DNA from: Leifsonia poae
GTDB taxonomy: Bacteria > Actinomycetota > Actinomycetes > Actinomycetales > Microbacteriaceae
DNA length: 64,000 bases
Assembly: GCF_027921845.1 (NCBI RefSeq)
Contig: NZ_BSEN01000006.1
Location: 1-64,000, forward strand
Direction of reading: 5' to 3'
In this document: positions 16,736 through 25,605 of the stretch, one piece after another
How the letters are laid out: each line of letters starts with the position of its first letter
Numbering within the stretch: the stretch's first letter is position 1
The notes under the pieces: model-generated
Databases searched by the model: none
What the model was told of the DNA's origin: nothing
Seen by the model: the letters and a program-made list of their open reading frames with translations, nothing else
Program-made: the position numbers and the translations under genes

Positions 16736-16749
16736 GTTTCACGTGAAAC
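16736..16749. other. parS site 5
   Basis: Perfect GTTTCACGTGAAAC palindrome in the gene-poor segment. Confidence 0.97.
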
Positions 16750-17449
16750 ATGCCGCCTAAGATCTAGCGACGGACCCCGTGCGAGGCGCATTCAATCTCG
16801 TCCGCGACCGACAAGCACGAACACGCCTCCAGGCTGCGCAACGACGATCTGCGCCGTCCCGCGCACAGGCCCACCGGTGCCGGGGGAGGGGTGATGCCTC
16901 TTGGTTGCGCTCCGGCAGATCACGCTTGAACCCAAACCAAACCAGTACCGCTAGGTGGCAGGCATAGGCAGCCGTTGCCAGCCATGTCCATTAATGGCCG
17001 AACGCGAGGAAAGAAATCGAGACTGGGTCACCAGACCCAACCTCACCGTGAAGGACTCGGGCGGTCAGAAGGCACGCGCCTGCCCGTCAGTCGTCATCTT
17101 CCCGCTGCCTGCGAGTACCAACCGACCACAACACTGGGCCGACGAGGAACGGGGCCGGCGAGCGAATGGCGAAACCGTCGAACACATCCGTCGAGAACGG
17201 ATCACCGGGCACCCGCGCCACCCACCGAACAACTGCCAGGAACGAGTGGCGGCCAGCTACCTCGCTCAGCGAGCCCCGCTGGCAGATGATTGGACCCCAG
17301 ACGCCGCGTACCCAGCCTCCGTCACGTCGGCATCAGTCTCGCCTCCGCGTCCCATGAGGGCGGATAGTCCGCGTCTCCTGCTATGGCCATCAAGCAACGA
17401 CTCACCAGGCTGATTGAGATGTGAGCTCAACGCCCCCCTGGCGTCGAAT

Positions 17450-17463
17450 GTTTCACGTGAAAC
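17450..17463. other. parS site 6
   Basis: Perfect GTTTCACGTGAAAC palindrome in the gene-poor segment. Confidence 0.97.
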
Positions 17464-18175
17464 GTCGGCTGGAATGATCGGCGGGAGCCGCGTGACTTAC
17501 AGGGAGCGAGTGGCCGAGGAGCCAGTCAGACGCGCAACGCTCCGCTTGTCCGCGGCAGAAGCCGATCGCAAAACACGGGTGCCTTCCCGACGCTATAGCG
17601 GCTCCAGTCTGGAAGGCGCACGCTTGACCAGCTCTCCGTGCAAAGCCCTGTGCCTGGTCGTCCGCGAGTGCAGATTCTCTCGAACCAGACAGCGGCGGGA
17701 CTCAGTGAGCGTCTCGCGATCGAGTGAACGGGAGCACGTCCGCTGAAGTGAGCTCGGGCCAGGCGAGTGGGGGAGTGCATCCGAACGGCGACAGCTCGAC
17801 GACGGATTGACCCAGGCCACCTAGCGTCCGATCGGAACACGTTCGATCGACCACGCGACTCTCTCGCTCGAGGGTGCCGAATCCTTATCCTTGAGGCGAA
17901 TGGATCGACCACCCCGATGCAGACCTGGTTCATGAGCGATCGCGTCCGATCGCCGATCAGCCAAGAAACGGACAGCAGACTCGACCCGGTTAGGACCGCT
18001 GGCCCATCGCCGAATAGTGGCGATCGCAAAAAAAACGCCACAAATCGCCGCGAAAACGGCCACCGAGCCATTGCCCAAACGGCCGGAGAATGGCTCTGAC
18101 AGCAGCGAAGAGGGGTGCTTCCGCGCGCTCAGAGCGATTCTGCGGGTCCCATCGACCCTCCGCGCCGACCGAAAA

Positions 18176-18808
18176 CTAGCGGACGCCGGCCCGAATCACG
18201 CGGGTGACGTCGTCGAGAACACCCTCGCCGAGGGTGAGAACCTCGACGTCGTGCAGTCTGAACTTGCGGATCTCCTTCGCGGCGGCATCCACCTCGGCAG
18301 GAGCGCCGGCACCCTTCATGAGGATCAGCTCGCCGCCATCCCGAACCAGGGGAGCGGTCAACGGGATCAGCTTGCGGAACGCACTCACTGCGCGCGCCGT
18401 CACCTGATCGAGAGGGGCATCAAGTCGGGCCTCCTCCGCCCGGGCGCGAACGACCTCGACGTTGTCGAGTCCAAGCTCCTCGACCTGCTCGGACAGCCAG
18501 GCAACACGTCGCTCCATCGGCTCGATCAACACGAGTGTCACATCCGGGCGGGCGATGGCAAGCACCAAGCCGGGAAGGCCGGCGCCACTACCGACATCCC
18601 CGGTTCTGCCGGGGCGCAGCAATGGCGCGACGATCGCACAGTTCAGGACGTGGCGTGACCAGAGACGGGGGAGCTCGAGGGGTCCGATGAGACCACGCTC
18701 CTCACCCTGCTCAGCAAGGTTTCTCGTGAAGCGTCGCGCGAGATCGATTCGCTCGCCGAAAAGTTCGGTCGCCGTCGAGGGCTCGGTCTCGAGGAGTTCC
18801 GTCGTCAC
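18176..18808 (-). CDS. rsmG: 16S rRNA (guanine-527-N7)-methyltransferase RsmG
   Basis: A 210-residue SAM-dependent methyltransferase acting on G527 of 16S rRNA. The SAM-binding motif is GDVGSGAGLPGLVLAI, followed by LIEPMERRVAWL; ELPRLWSRHVLNC is a family signature. The GTG start at 18806-18808 has only a distant AAAGG. A parS site lies between it and jag, so the usual jag-rsmG coupling is loosened here by 33 bases. Confidence 0.96.
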   Translation of the reverse strand: MTTELLETEPSTATELFGERIDLARRFTRNLAEQGEERGLIGPLELPRLWSRHVLNCAIVAPLLRPGRTGDVGSGAGLPGLVLAIARPDVTLVLIEPMERRVAWLSEQVEELGLDNVEVVRARAEEARLDAPLDQVTARAVSAFRKLIPLTAPLVRDGGELILMKGAGAPAEVDAAAKEIRKFRLHDVEVLTLGEGVLDDVTRVIRAGVR

Positions 18809-18828
18809 GTTGTGTGCCGGCCTTTAGC

Positions 18829-18842
18829 GTTTCACGTGAAAC
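18829..18842. other. parS site 7, overlapping the jag stop codon
   Basis: Perfect GTTTCACGTGAAAC palindrome in the rsmG-jag gap; its last base is the first base, on the plus strand, of the jag stop codon (18842-18844). Confidence 0.97.
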
Positions 18843-19456
18843 TAGGCTGCGGTGATGACCGTGTGGCGGTCGCGACCCTCGCCCTGCGAGTTCGACACAT
18901 AGCCGCGCTCGGACACGATGTCGTGGACCAGCTTGCGCTCGTACGACGACATCGGGGGAAGGGCAGCCTGCTCCGCGCCCTCTTCGATGCGCGTGATCGC
19001 GCGGGCGACGAGTTCCGCGAGCTCGGCCTGTCGAGCGTCACGGGATCCACCGATGTCGAGGATCAGCCGCGAGAACGAGCCGGTCTTGCTCTGCACCGCG
19101 AGGCGCGTGAGTTCCTGAAGAGCGGTCACGGTGTCCGGCTTGGAGAGCAGACGAAGGTTCGTCTCCTCGCCCGCGTTCACCGAGATGTACGACCGGCCGT
19201 TACGAGTGTCAATGTCGATGTCGCCGTCGATGTCGGCGATGTCGAGCAGCTCCTCGATGTAGTCGGCGGCGATGTCGCCTTCCTGGTCGAGCTGCGCTGC
19301 GGTCGGCTCCGCGTAAGCACTCTCACCGGCGACCTCGCCGGCGGTCTCAACGTCGTTCGACGCCGCAGCGGCGGAGTCGGTCGACTCGGCGGCGTCGGCG
19401 GTTGCGGCATCCTGGTCGACGATGGACTCGGATTCGGTCTGCTGTACGTCGGTCAT
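18842..19456 (-). CDS. jag: Jag/KhpB-type KH-R3H RNA-binding protein
   Basis: A 204-residue protein with an acidic, low-complexity N-terminal segment (about residues 1-60, many Ala/Asp/Glu), a degenerate KH region (around DIADIDGDIDIDTRNGRSYISV to LQELTRLAVQSK) and a C-terminal R3H domain with ERKLVHDIVSERGYVSNS. KhpB homologues bind RNA and influence cell elongation. ATG 19454-19456 with an upstream GAGGA is preferred to a GTG at 19469-19471. It lies directly downstream of yidC in the conserved rnpA-yidD-yidC-jag-rsmG order. Confidence 0.92.
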   Translation of the reverse strand: MTDVQQTESESIVDQDAATADAAESTDSAAAASNDVETAGEVAGESAYAEPTAAQLDQEGDIAADYIEELLDIADIDGDIDIDTRNGRSYISVNAGEETNLRLLSKPDTVTALQELTRLAVQSKTGSFSRLILDIGGSRDARQAELAELVARAITRIEEGAEQAALPPMSSYERKLVHDIVSERGYVSNSQGEGRDRHTVITAA

Positions 19457-19470
19457 CTGTCGGGTCCTCA

Positions 19471-20430
19471 CTACTTTCCGGCTTGCTTCTTCGCGCGGTT
19501 CTTACCCACCGGCTGAACACGCTGCGTCGGCTTCTTGACTTCTTCGACCGTCAGAACGGTCGCGCCGTCGGCCTCGACGAGCTTGCCCTTGCGGGCCAGG
19601 CGCGCCTCACGGGCCTTCGCGGCGTCCGAACCGGGCGTCGGCATGTTGCGGATGACGAGGAACTGCTGGCCCATCGTCCAGATGTTCGAGGTCAGCCAGT
19701 AGAACATGACTCCGAGCGGGAAGGCGAAGCCCGAGAAGAGGAAGACGAACGGGAGCAGATACAACAGGATGCGCTGCTGCTTGAACTGGGGGCTCGCCTT
19801 GGTCTCCGGCGACATGTTCTTCGAGACGATCTGCAGCTGCGTCAGGAACTGCGAGCCGGTCATCAGCACCACCATCGTGGCGGCGATCACCATGACGGCG
19901 ACCTGCTGCGGGTGGGCGTTCAGCGCACCCTGGAAGCTCTGGTGGAGCGGTGCGATACCGAACAGCGAGGCGTTCCCGAACTGCTGGGCGAGCGTCTCGT
20001 TCAGCGGGCCGACGCCGGCCTTGCCGCTCTGCGCCCCGTTGAGAACCTGGAAGAGGCTGAAGAAGATCGGCATCTGCAGCAGCAGAGGCAGACACGAACT
20101 GAGCGGGTTCGTGCCCGTCTTCTTGTACAGCTCCATGGTCTCGCGCGACATGGCCTCGCGAGAGAACTGGTCCTTCTTGCCCTTGTACTTGTCCTGGATC
20201 TTCTTGAGCTGCGGCGCCACCTCGAGCATCCGGCGCTGGTTCTTGATCTGGCGAACGAAGATCGGGATGAGCGCGGCACGGACGACGACGGTGAGTCCGA
20301 CGATGGACAGCACCCACGTCAGGCCCGCTGCCGGGTCGAGGCCCATGTTCGTGAGCAGCCAGTGGAAGGCCACGAGGATCAGTTCTACGACCCATTTGAT
20401 GGGCCACAGAATCGTTCCGATGATGTCCAT
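19471..20430 (-). CDS. yidC: membrane protein insertase YidC
   Basis: A 319-residue insertase of the YidC/Oxa1 family that places proteins in the membrane with or without Sec. The hydrophobic core starts MDIIGTILWPIKWVVELIL, with the conserved Arg in VVVRAALIPIFVRQIKNQRRM, then several helices (LSSCLPLLLQMPIFFSLFQVL; LLYLLPFVFLFSGFAFPLGVMFYW). The Lys/Arg-rich tail may contact the ribosome. No long periplasmic P1 domain is present, as expected outside Gram-negatives. Confidence 0.97.
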   Translation of the reverse strand: MDIIGTILWPIKWVVELILVAFHWLLTNMGLDPAAGLTWVLSIVGLTVVVRAALIPIFVRQIKNQRRMLEVAPQLKKIQDKYKGKKDQFSREAMSRETMELYKKTGTNPLSSCLPLLLQMPIFFSLFQVLNGAQSGKAGVGPLNETLAQQFGNASLFGIAPLHQSFQGALNAHPQQVAVMVIAATMVVLMTGSQFLTQLQIVSKNMSPETKASPQFKQQRILLYLLPFVFLFSGFAFPLGVMFYWLTSNIWTMGQQFLVIRNMPTPGSDAAKAREARLARKGKLVEADGATVLTVEEVKKPTQRVQPVGKNRAKKQAGK

Positions 20431-20437
20431 GTGGTTG

Positions 20438-20749
20438 CTAGGCCTTTCCCTGGCTTGCTGCGACGACGAAACCGAACGACGTCACCCGATAGCGACGGTT
20501 CTTCTTGAGAGGGACGTCATCGACCCCTCCGGCTGCCCACGGGTGGCAGCGAGCGATACGGCGGACGGCGAGCGCCGACCCCACTACGAGCCCGTACTCC
20601 TGGATGGCCTGCAAGGCATACGAGGAACAGGACGGGTAGTAGCGGCACACGTCGCCGTACAGCGGCGAGATGACAGCGCGATAGCCGCGCAACAGCAGAA
20701 CCGCGACATTCCGAGGCATGAGCAGCACTGCTGTGAGCGCGGTGTTCAT
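20438..20749 (-). CDS. yidD: membrane protein insertion efficiency factor YidD
   Basis: A 103-residue small membrane-associated protein with the diagnostic stretch YRAVISPLYGDVCRYYPSCSSYALQAIQEYG and a C-terminal RCHPWAAGGVDDVP. It overlaps the rnpA end (ATGA, 20746-20749) and precedes yidC by 7 bases, so it belongs to the rnpA-yidD-yidC unit. Confidence 0.96.
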   Translation of the reverse strand: MNTALTAVLLMPRNVAVLLLRGYRAVISPLYGDVCRYYPSCSSYALQAIQEYGLVVGSALAVRRIARCHPWAAGGVDDVPLKKNRRYRVTSFGFVVAASQGKA

Positions 20750-21099
20750 GAACGGAGGTTGCCTCTACTGGTGATGCGGCTGATCGAGCGTGACATCTCT
20801 TCGTGCAGGGTAGCCCACTCCGCATGAGCGGACGCTGGCAATGCCCTGATCACGACATCCATGCCAGGCGGGAGCTGGGGGAGCAACTCGTAGGCCGCCG
20901 CTTTGAGCCGGCGGCGAACGAGGTTGCGCCGGTTGGCGATTCCCACCGTCTTGCCGACGATGAAGCCGAATCGCACCACGTCCGGGTCGCTACCAGGGCG
21001 CACGTACGTGACGGTGTTCGCTCCAGTGAAGCGAGCACCGCGCCGCACGGTCGCCTTGTAATCGGCCCCCCGCGTAATGCGATTGGCGTGAGAGAGCAC
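20746..21099 (-). CDS. rnpA: ribonuclease P protein component
   Basis: A 117-residue basic protein that assists the RNase P RNA in maturing tRNA 5' ends. It shows the N terminus MLSHANRITRGADYKATVRRGARF and the RNR motif FIVGKTVGIANRRNLVRRRLKAAAYEL. The start is GTG 21097-21099. It lies 26 bases after rpmH on the same strand. Confidence 0.96.
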   Translation of the reverse strand: MLSHANRITRGADYKATVRRGARFTGANTVTYVRPGSDPDVVRFGFIVGKTVGIANRRNLVRRRLKAAAYELLPQLPPGMDVVIRALPASAHAEWATLHEEMSRSISRITSRGNLRS

Positions 21100-21125
21100 C
21101 CGGCCGGCCAGCTAACCGGGCTGGG

Positions 21126-21263
21126 CTAAGCCGAGAGCTTCGTGCGGCCCTTGCCGCGACGAGCGGCGAGGATGGCGCGCCCGGCACGGGTGCGCATCCG
21201 CAGACGGAAACCGTGGGTCTTCGCGCGCTTGCGGTTGTTCGGCTGGAACGTTCTCTTGCTCAT
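21126..21263 (-). CDS. rpmH: 50S ribosomal protein L34 (bL34)
   Basis: A 45-residue very basic protein. It begins [19 protein letters not shown], continues [17 protein letters not shown] and ends [12 protein letters not shown] 21261-21263 has GGAG upstream. It is divergent from dnaA across the first half of oriC, the classic arrangement, and starts the rpmH-rnpA-yidD-yidC-jag-rsmG gene train. Confidence 0.98.
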   Translation of the reverse strand: MSKRTFQPNNRKRAKTHGFRLRMRTRAGRAILAARRGKGRTKLSA

Positions 21264-21705
21264 ATCAATCTCCGTGTGGTCTCTTAACAGGCCGGTGCTG
21301 AAGGAAAAGCCAGCACGGGGAGGCCATGAAAAGTTTTTGGGCAGCCTGAACGGCTGAAGTCAACTGATTAAAGCTACGACCTGAGGCCGACGAGGTCAAA
21401 CCAATCGAGCCAAATCCATTGATTATGCACAGCATTAGCAGGAAAGCCGAGAACGACGCGCCGCTGTATTCCGAAGAACGAATTTGATCCCGTGCCTGTG
21501 GATTAGTTACCGTGGGGGACGAAAGTTATCCCCAGCCGTACCGAAAAAGGGCCGGAGATCGCTACGGTATTGGACACACAGCGGTGGATAACCCTGTGAA
21601 TACCATTCCGGCGGCGACCACGCTTCCGGCTCGACGCTACGAGTCACGACGTTGTGACCTCGTCGTCGGATGACGGCATCAACACGACGACGAATACGGG
21701 GAACG
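21264..21705. promoter_or_regulatory. rpmH-dnaA intergenic region with DnaA boxes (oriC-proximal part)
   Basis: These 442 bases hold divergent promoters and DnaA-box-like 9-mers: TGTGGATTA at 21497-21505, TTATCCCCA at 21526-21534 and GGTGGATAA at 21583-21591, each one mismatch from TTATCCACA or its complement. The rpmH side (about 21360-21490) is conspicuously AT-richer than the neighbouring genes. DnaA autoregulation of dnaA is likely by analogy. No gene seen. Confidence 0.75.
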
Positions 21706-23124
21706 ATGGCAGGCGGCGAAGCGTCCATTTCTGCGGCATGGCAGAACGTGCTCGACACACTCGAGACGGATGACCGCATCACACCGCAGCTCCACGGCTT
21801 CCTGAGCCTGGTCGAGCCCAAGGGGATCATGGCCGGCACCTTCTACCTCGAGGTGCCCAACGAGTTCACCCGCGGCATGATCGAGCAGCGCAGCAGGGTC
21901 CCCCTTCTCAACGCCATCGGCACCCTCGACGAGGGACTCGAGGTCAGCACCTTCGCGATCGTGGTGAATCCGGAGATCCAGCAGGAGACGATGGCGGGCC
22001 CGACGGAACCGTCGGAAGCCGCGTACATCGAGACTCCGCTCGTGGCACCCCCGGCCGAGATCACGGCGCCGCCCCGCAACAACGACACCCGCCTCAATCC
22101 CAAGTACAGCTTCGACAACTTCGTCATCGGCCAGTCCAACCGTTTCGCCCACGCGGCCGCCGTCGCCGTCGCCGAAGCGCCGGCCAAGGCGTACAACCCG
22201 CTCTTCATCTATGGGGACTCCGGGCTGGGCAAGACGCACCTCCTGCACGCCATCGGCCACTACGCGATGAGCCTGTACCCGGGCATCCGGGTCCGCTACG
22301 TCAGTAGTGAGGAGTTCACCAACGACTTCATCAACTCGATCGCGAACAACCGCGGCTCGTCGTTCCAGGCCCGCTATCGCAACATCGACATCCTGCTGAT
22401 CGACGACATCCAGTTCCTGCAGCGAGCGGTCGAGACCCAGGAAGCCTTCTTCCACACGTTCAACACCCTCCACGACCACAACAAGCAGGTGGTCATCACG
22501 AGCGACCTCCCGCCGAAGCACCTCACCGGCTTCGAAGACCGGATGCGCTCCCGCTTCGAGTGGGGTCTGATCACCGACGTGCAGGTCCCCGACCTCGAGA
22601 CCCGCATCGCGATCCTCCGCAAGAAGGCGCAGAGCGAGAAGATCCAGGTCCCCGACGACATCCTCGAATTCATGGCGACGAAGGTGTCGAGCAACATCCG
22701 CGAGCTCGAGGGCACGCTCATCCGGGTGACCGCCTTCGCGAGCCTCAACAGGACCCCTGTCGACATGCCGCTCGTGCAGACCGTGCTCAAGGACCTCATC
22801 ACGCTCGACGACGACAACGTCATCGCGCCGACCGACATCATCACGAACACCGCCGACTACTTCAAACTCACCGTCGACGACCTCTACGGCTCGAGCCGAT
22901 CGCAGGCCGTCGCGACTGCCCGTCAGATCGCGATGTACCTCTGCCGAGAGCTCACCAATCTGTCGCTGCCCAAGATCGGGCAGCTGTTCGGCAACCGCGA
23001 CCACACGACCGTGATGTACGCGAATAAGAAGATCAGCGAGCTCATGAAGGAGCGTCGCTCGATCTACAACCAGGTGACCGAGCTCACCAGCCGCATCAAG
23101 CAGAACCACCGCTACAGCAAGTAG
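21706..23124 (+). CDS. dnaA: chromosomal replication initiator DnaA
   Basis: A 472-residue initiator with the usual four domains: an N-terminal interaction domain (ISAAWQNVLDTLE; to about 90), a linker, the AAA+ ATPase (NPLFIYGDSGLGKTHLLHAIGHY Walker A; ILLIDDIQFL Walker B) and the C-terminal box-binding domain (SRSQAVATARQIAMYLCRELTNLSLPKIG and GNRDHTTVMYA). ATG 21706 with GGGGA upstream is preferred; an in-frame ATG at 21670 would add 12 residues. It is first in the dnaA-dnaN-gnd-recF-dciA-gyrBA order. Confidence 0.98.
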   Translation: MAGGEASISAAWQNVLDTLETDDRITPQLHGFLSLVEPKGIMAGTFYLEVPNEFTRGMIEQRSRVPLLNAIGTLDEGLEVSTFAIVVNPEIQQETMAGPTEPSEAAYIETPLVAPPAEITAPPRNNDTRLNPKYSFDNFVIGQSNRFAHAAAVAVAEAPAKAYNPLFIYGDSGLGKTHLLHAIGHYAMSLYPGIRVRYVSSEEFTNDFINSIANNRGSSFQARYRNIDILLIDDIQFLQRAVETQEAFFHTFNTLHDHNKQVVITSDLPPKHLTGFEDRMRSRFEWGLITDVQVPDLETRIAILRKKAQSEKIQVPDDILEFMATKVSSNIRELEGTLIRVTAFASLNRTPVDMPLVQTVLKDLITLDDDNVIAPTDIITNTADYFKLTVDDLYGSSRSQAVATARQIAMYLCRELTNLSLPKIGQLFGNRDHTTVMYANKKISELMKERRSIYNQVTELTSRIKQNHRYSK

Positions 23125-23529
23125 CCGCCGGCGCCTCGAGAGTTATCCACAGCCTCTCCCCAACGTGGGGACAATGCGGTTTCCGCACATGTGGATAACT
23201 TGTGGACAACATCCGGAAACTCGGGGCGTTAATGGGGACGAATCATGAGTGCTTGTGAGTTACACGATTTTCGCGGCCCCGGCGATCGGCCTGATTACAC
23301 CGGGTCTCCCCAGGCCATCAACAAGTGACATGGCTGTGCTTCCCTGTCATTCCGCGGTCTCCACCGAGTTATCCACAGTTTCCACAGCGGTTAACACCAT
23401 TAATCGTTAACTCTTCTTAGTGGGGATGCCGACAACCTTCGCCCGGCGCTCGAATCACAACTTTCCCCGACGGGGGCAGGCGCTAGGATTTGTCACGATC
23501 CATTTCCCGCCGACGACAGAGGTGACTTC
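23125..23529. other. replication origin oriC (dnaA-dnaN intergenic part)
   Basis: This 405-bp region carries perfect DnaA boxes at 23143-23151 (TTATCCACA), 23190-23198 (TGTGGATAA), 23201-23209 (TGTGGACAA) and 23369-23377 (TTATCCACA), plus weaker ones. An AT-rich stretch with two GTTAAC hexamers (about 23388-23421) is the likely unwinding element. Boxes in both orientations, the dnaA/dnaN context and the nearby parS cluster make the call strong. No gene seen. Confidence 0.93.
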
Positions 23530-24675
23530 GTGAAGTTCCAAGCCAATCGGGATGTGTTCAGTGAAGCCGTCTCGTTCGCTGTCAAGCTCCTTCCGCAGCG
23601 CACGACCCTTCCCATCCTGAGCGGCGTCCTGATCGAAACAACCGATACCGGGCTGCAGCTGTCGTCGTTCGACTACGAGGTCTCGGCGCAGACCGAGATC
23701 GCAGCCGAGATCGAAGAGGCCGGTCGCGTCCTGGTCTCCGGCCGCCTTCTGGCCGAGATCGCGTCGAAGCTCCCGAACGCACCCGTCCAGCTCTCGACGG
23801 AAGACTCCAAGATCGTCGTGCGCGCCGGATCTGCGAACTTCACGCTTCTCTCCATGCCGGTCGAGGAATACCCGAGCATCCCGCAGGTGAGTGGGCAGTC
23901 CGGTCTGGTTCCGGCCGACGAATTCGCCGAGGCCGTCGCCCAGGTCGGCGTCGCCGCCTCCCGCGACGATGTGACCCCGGTGATCACGGGCGTTCAGCTC
24001 GAGGTCGGCGACAACACGCTCGGACTCGTGGCCACCGACCGCTATCGCGTGGCCGTCCGCGAGATCGACTGGGACAACGGCACCACGTCGGGTGAGCCCG
24101 TCACCGCGCTCGTGCCCGCGCGCACCCTCACCGAGATCGGAAAGACACTCGGTCACAGCGGCACCATCGCGGTCTCGATCACCAATCGCGACGATCGCGA
24201 GCTGATCGCCTTCACGGCCGACAAGAAGACCGTGACCTCCCTGCTCATCAAGGGCAACTTCCCGCCTGTGCGCCGGCTCTTCCCCGAGACGGTCGACAAC
24301 TACGCGGTCATCAACACGGCTGAGCTCATCGAGGCGACGCGACGCGTGTCGCTCGTCCTCGAGCGCGAAGCCGCCCTTCGGTACACCTTCTCCGCCGACG
24401 GACTCACCCTCGAGGCCATCGGTTCGGAGCAGGCGCAAGCATCCGAGAGCATCGACGCTCTCCTCACTGGCCAGGAGACGGTGGTTTCGTTGAAGCCGCA
24501 GTTCCTGCTCGATGGTCTCGGTGCAGTGCACTCGGAATTCGTGCGCATTTCCTTCACCAAGACCGACAACCCCAACAAGCCGGGTCCGGTGCTCATCACG
24601 AGTCAGACATCGAAGGACCAGGCCGGCGCGGACAACTACAAGTACCTGCTGCAGCCGAACCTGCTGCTGCGCTAG
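23530..24675 (+). CDS. dnaN: DNA polymerase III sliding clamp (beta subunit)
   Basis: A 381-residue clamp protein that tethers polymerase to DNA. Three tandem clamp domains are apparent (about 1-125, 126-250, 251-381), with family stretches MKFQANRDVFSEAVSFAVKLLPQRTTLPILSGV and GNFPPVRRLFPE. The C terminus NYKYLLQPNLLLR differs mildly from the usual YLLMPMRL-type end. The GTG start at 23530 follows an AGAGGTGA Shine-Dalgarno. The promoter must lie within oriC. Confidence 0.97.
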   Translation: MKFQANRDVFSEAVSFAVKLLPQRTTLPILSGVLIETTDTGLQLSSFDYEVSAQTEIAAEIEEAGRVLVSGRLLAEIASKLPNAPVQLSTEDSKIVVRAGSANFTLLSMPVEEYPSIPQVSGQSGLVPADEFAEAVAQVGVAASRDDVTPVITGVQLEVGDNTLGLVATDRYRVAVREIDWDNGTTSGEPVTALVPARTLTEIGKTLGHSGTIAVSITNRDDRELIAFTADKKTVTSLLIKGNFPPVRRLFPETVDNYAVINTAELIEATRRVSLVLEREAALRYTFSADGLTLEAIGSEQAQASESIDALLTGQETVVSLKPQFLLDGLGAVHSEFVRISFTKTDNPNKPGPVLITSQTSKDQAGADNYKYLLQPNLLLR

Positions 24676-24711
24676 TCGTCTCGCGTCCGAGAGAACAGAA
24701 GAAGGACAATC

Positions 24712-25599
24712 ATGCACATCGGCCTCATCGGTCTCGGAAAAATGGGCAACAACATGCGTGCCCGCCTCGAGAAGAACGGCATCGAGGTGACCGGATACGA
24801 CACCAATCCCGATGTGTCGGATGTCGCAACACTCGCCGACCTCGTGGCAGCACTGCCCGCCCCGCGCACGGTCTGGATCATGGTCCCGGCCGGAGCGATC
24901 ACCGACGCCGTGGTCACCGACCTCGAGCCGCTGCTCGAGAAGGGCGACCTCGTCATCGACGGCGGCAACTCGCGCTTCACCGAGGACTTCAAGCACGCAG
25001 AGCAGCTCGCGCCCAAGGGCATCGACTTCATGGACGCCGGTGTCTCCGGTGGTGTGTGGGGTCTCGAGAACGGCTACGGCCTCATGGTCGGCGGCAGCGC
25101 CGAGCAGGTCGAGCGCGTGATGCCCGTCTTCGACGCGCTCCGCCCCGAGGGCCCGCGCGACGAGGGCTTCGTGCACGTCGGCATGGTCGGCGCCGGTCAC
25201 TACGCCAAGATGGTGCACAACGGCATCGAGTACGCGTTGATGCAGGCCTACGCCGAGGGCTACGAGCTCCTCGACACCCGCAAGGACATCGTCAAGGACG
25301 TCACCGGAACCTTCAAGGCGTGGCAGCGCGGAACCGTTGTGCGGTCCTGGCTGCTCGACCTCCTGGTGCGCGCTCTCGAGCAGGACCCGGAGTTCGAGCA
25401 CATCGAAGGCTACGTGCAGGACTCGGGCGAAGGACGCTGGACCGTCGAAGAGGCACTCGCCAACGCGGTTCCCGTCCCCACGATCAGCGCGTCCATCTTC
25501 GCGCGGTTCGTCTCCCGCCAGGAGGACTCGCCCGCCATGAAGGCCGTGGCTGCGCTGCGCAACCAGTTCGGCGGCCACGCCGTGAAGGCCGTGGACTAA
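24712..25599 (+). CDS. gnd: 6-phosphogluconate dehydrogenase, short (NAD-type) form
   Basis: A 295-residue decarboxylating dehydrogenase, normally converting 6-phosphogluconate to ribulose 5-phosphate. It has the dinucleotide motif GLIGLGKMGNNM at the N terminus, VIDGGNSRFTED, and the catalytic lysine region GHYAKMVHNGIEYALMQ. Its length matches the GntZ/YqeC-like short form rather than the 470-residue NADP form. Its place between dnaN and recF is shared with other actinobacteria such as Streptomyces. SD AAGGAC upstream. Confidence 0.94.
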   Translation: MHIGLIGLGKMGNNMRARLEKNGIEVTGYDTNPDVSDVATLADLVAALPAPRTVWIMVPAGAITDAVVTDLEPLLEKGDLVIDGGNSRFTEDFKHAEQLAPKGIDFMDAGVSGGVWGLENGYGLMVGGSAEQVERVMPVFDALRPEGPRDEGFVHVGMVGAGHYAKMVHNGIEYALMQAYAEGYELLDTRKDIVKDVTGTFKAWQRGTVVRSWLLDLLVRALEQDPEFEHIEGYVQDSGEGRWTVEEALANAVPVPTISASIFARFVSRQEDSPAMKAVAALRNQFGGHAVKAVD

Positions 25600-25605
25600 C
25601 CCTCT

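Larger units (their letters stand above)
15354..18175. other. 2.8 kb gene-poor segment between parA and rsmG with parS sites and a tandem repeat
   Basis: Between the parA start and the rsmG stop I find no open frame with a Shine-Dalgarno, recognisable domain or actinobacterial codon bias. The longer frames here are either repeat-derived (low-complexity, Cys/Arg-rich) or start inside parS. The segment contains parS sites 4, 5 and 6 and a 58-60 bp tandem repeat at 15822-16115. Function as centromere-like DNA is the simplest reading; decayed genes are the alternative. Confidence 0.65.

Noticed and set aside
16236-16751. Minus-strand frame starting MFHVKHF
   Set aside because: Its start lies inside the flank of a parS site and the translation is compositionally random.
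17821-18078. Minus-strand frame of 85 codons with a hydrophobic N terminus
   Set aside because: The start MGNGSVAVFAAICGVFFAIATIRRW looks like a membrane helix, but there is no ribosome site, the rest is low in structure and no family is recognisable. Kept as a weak possibility only.
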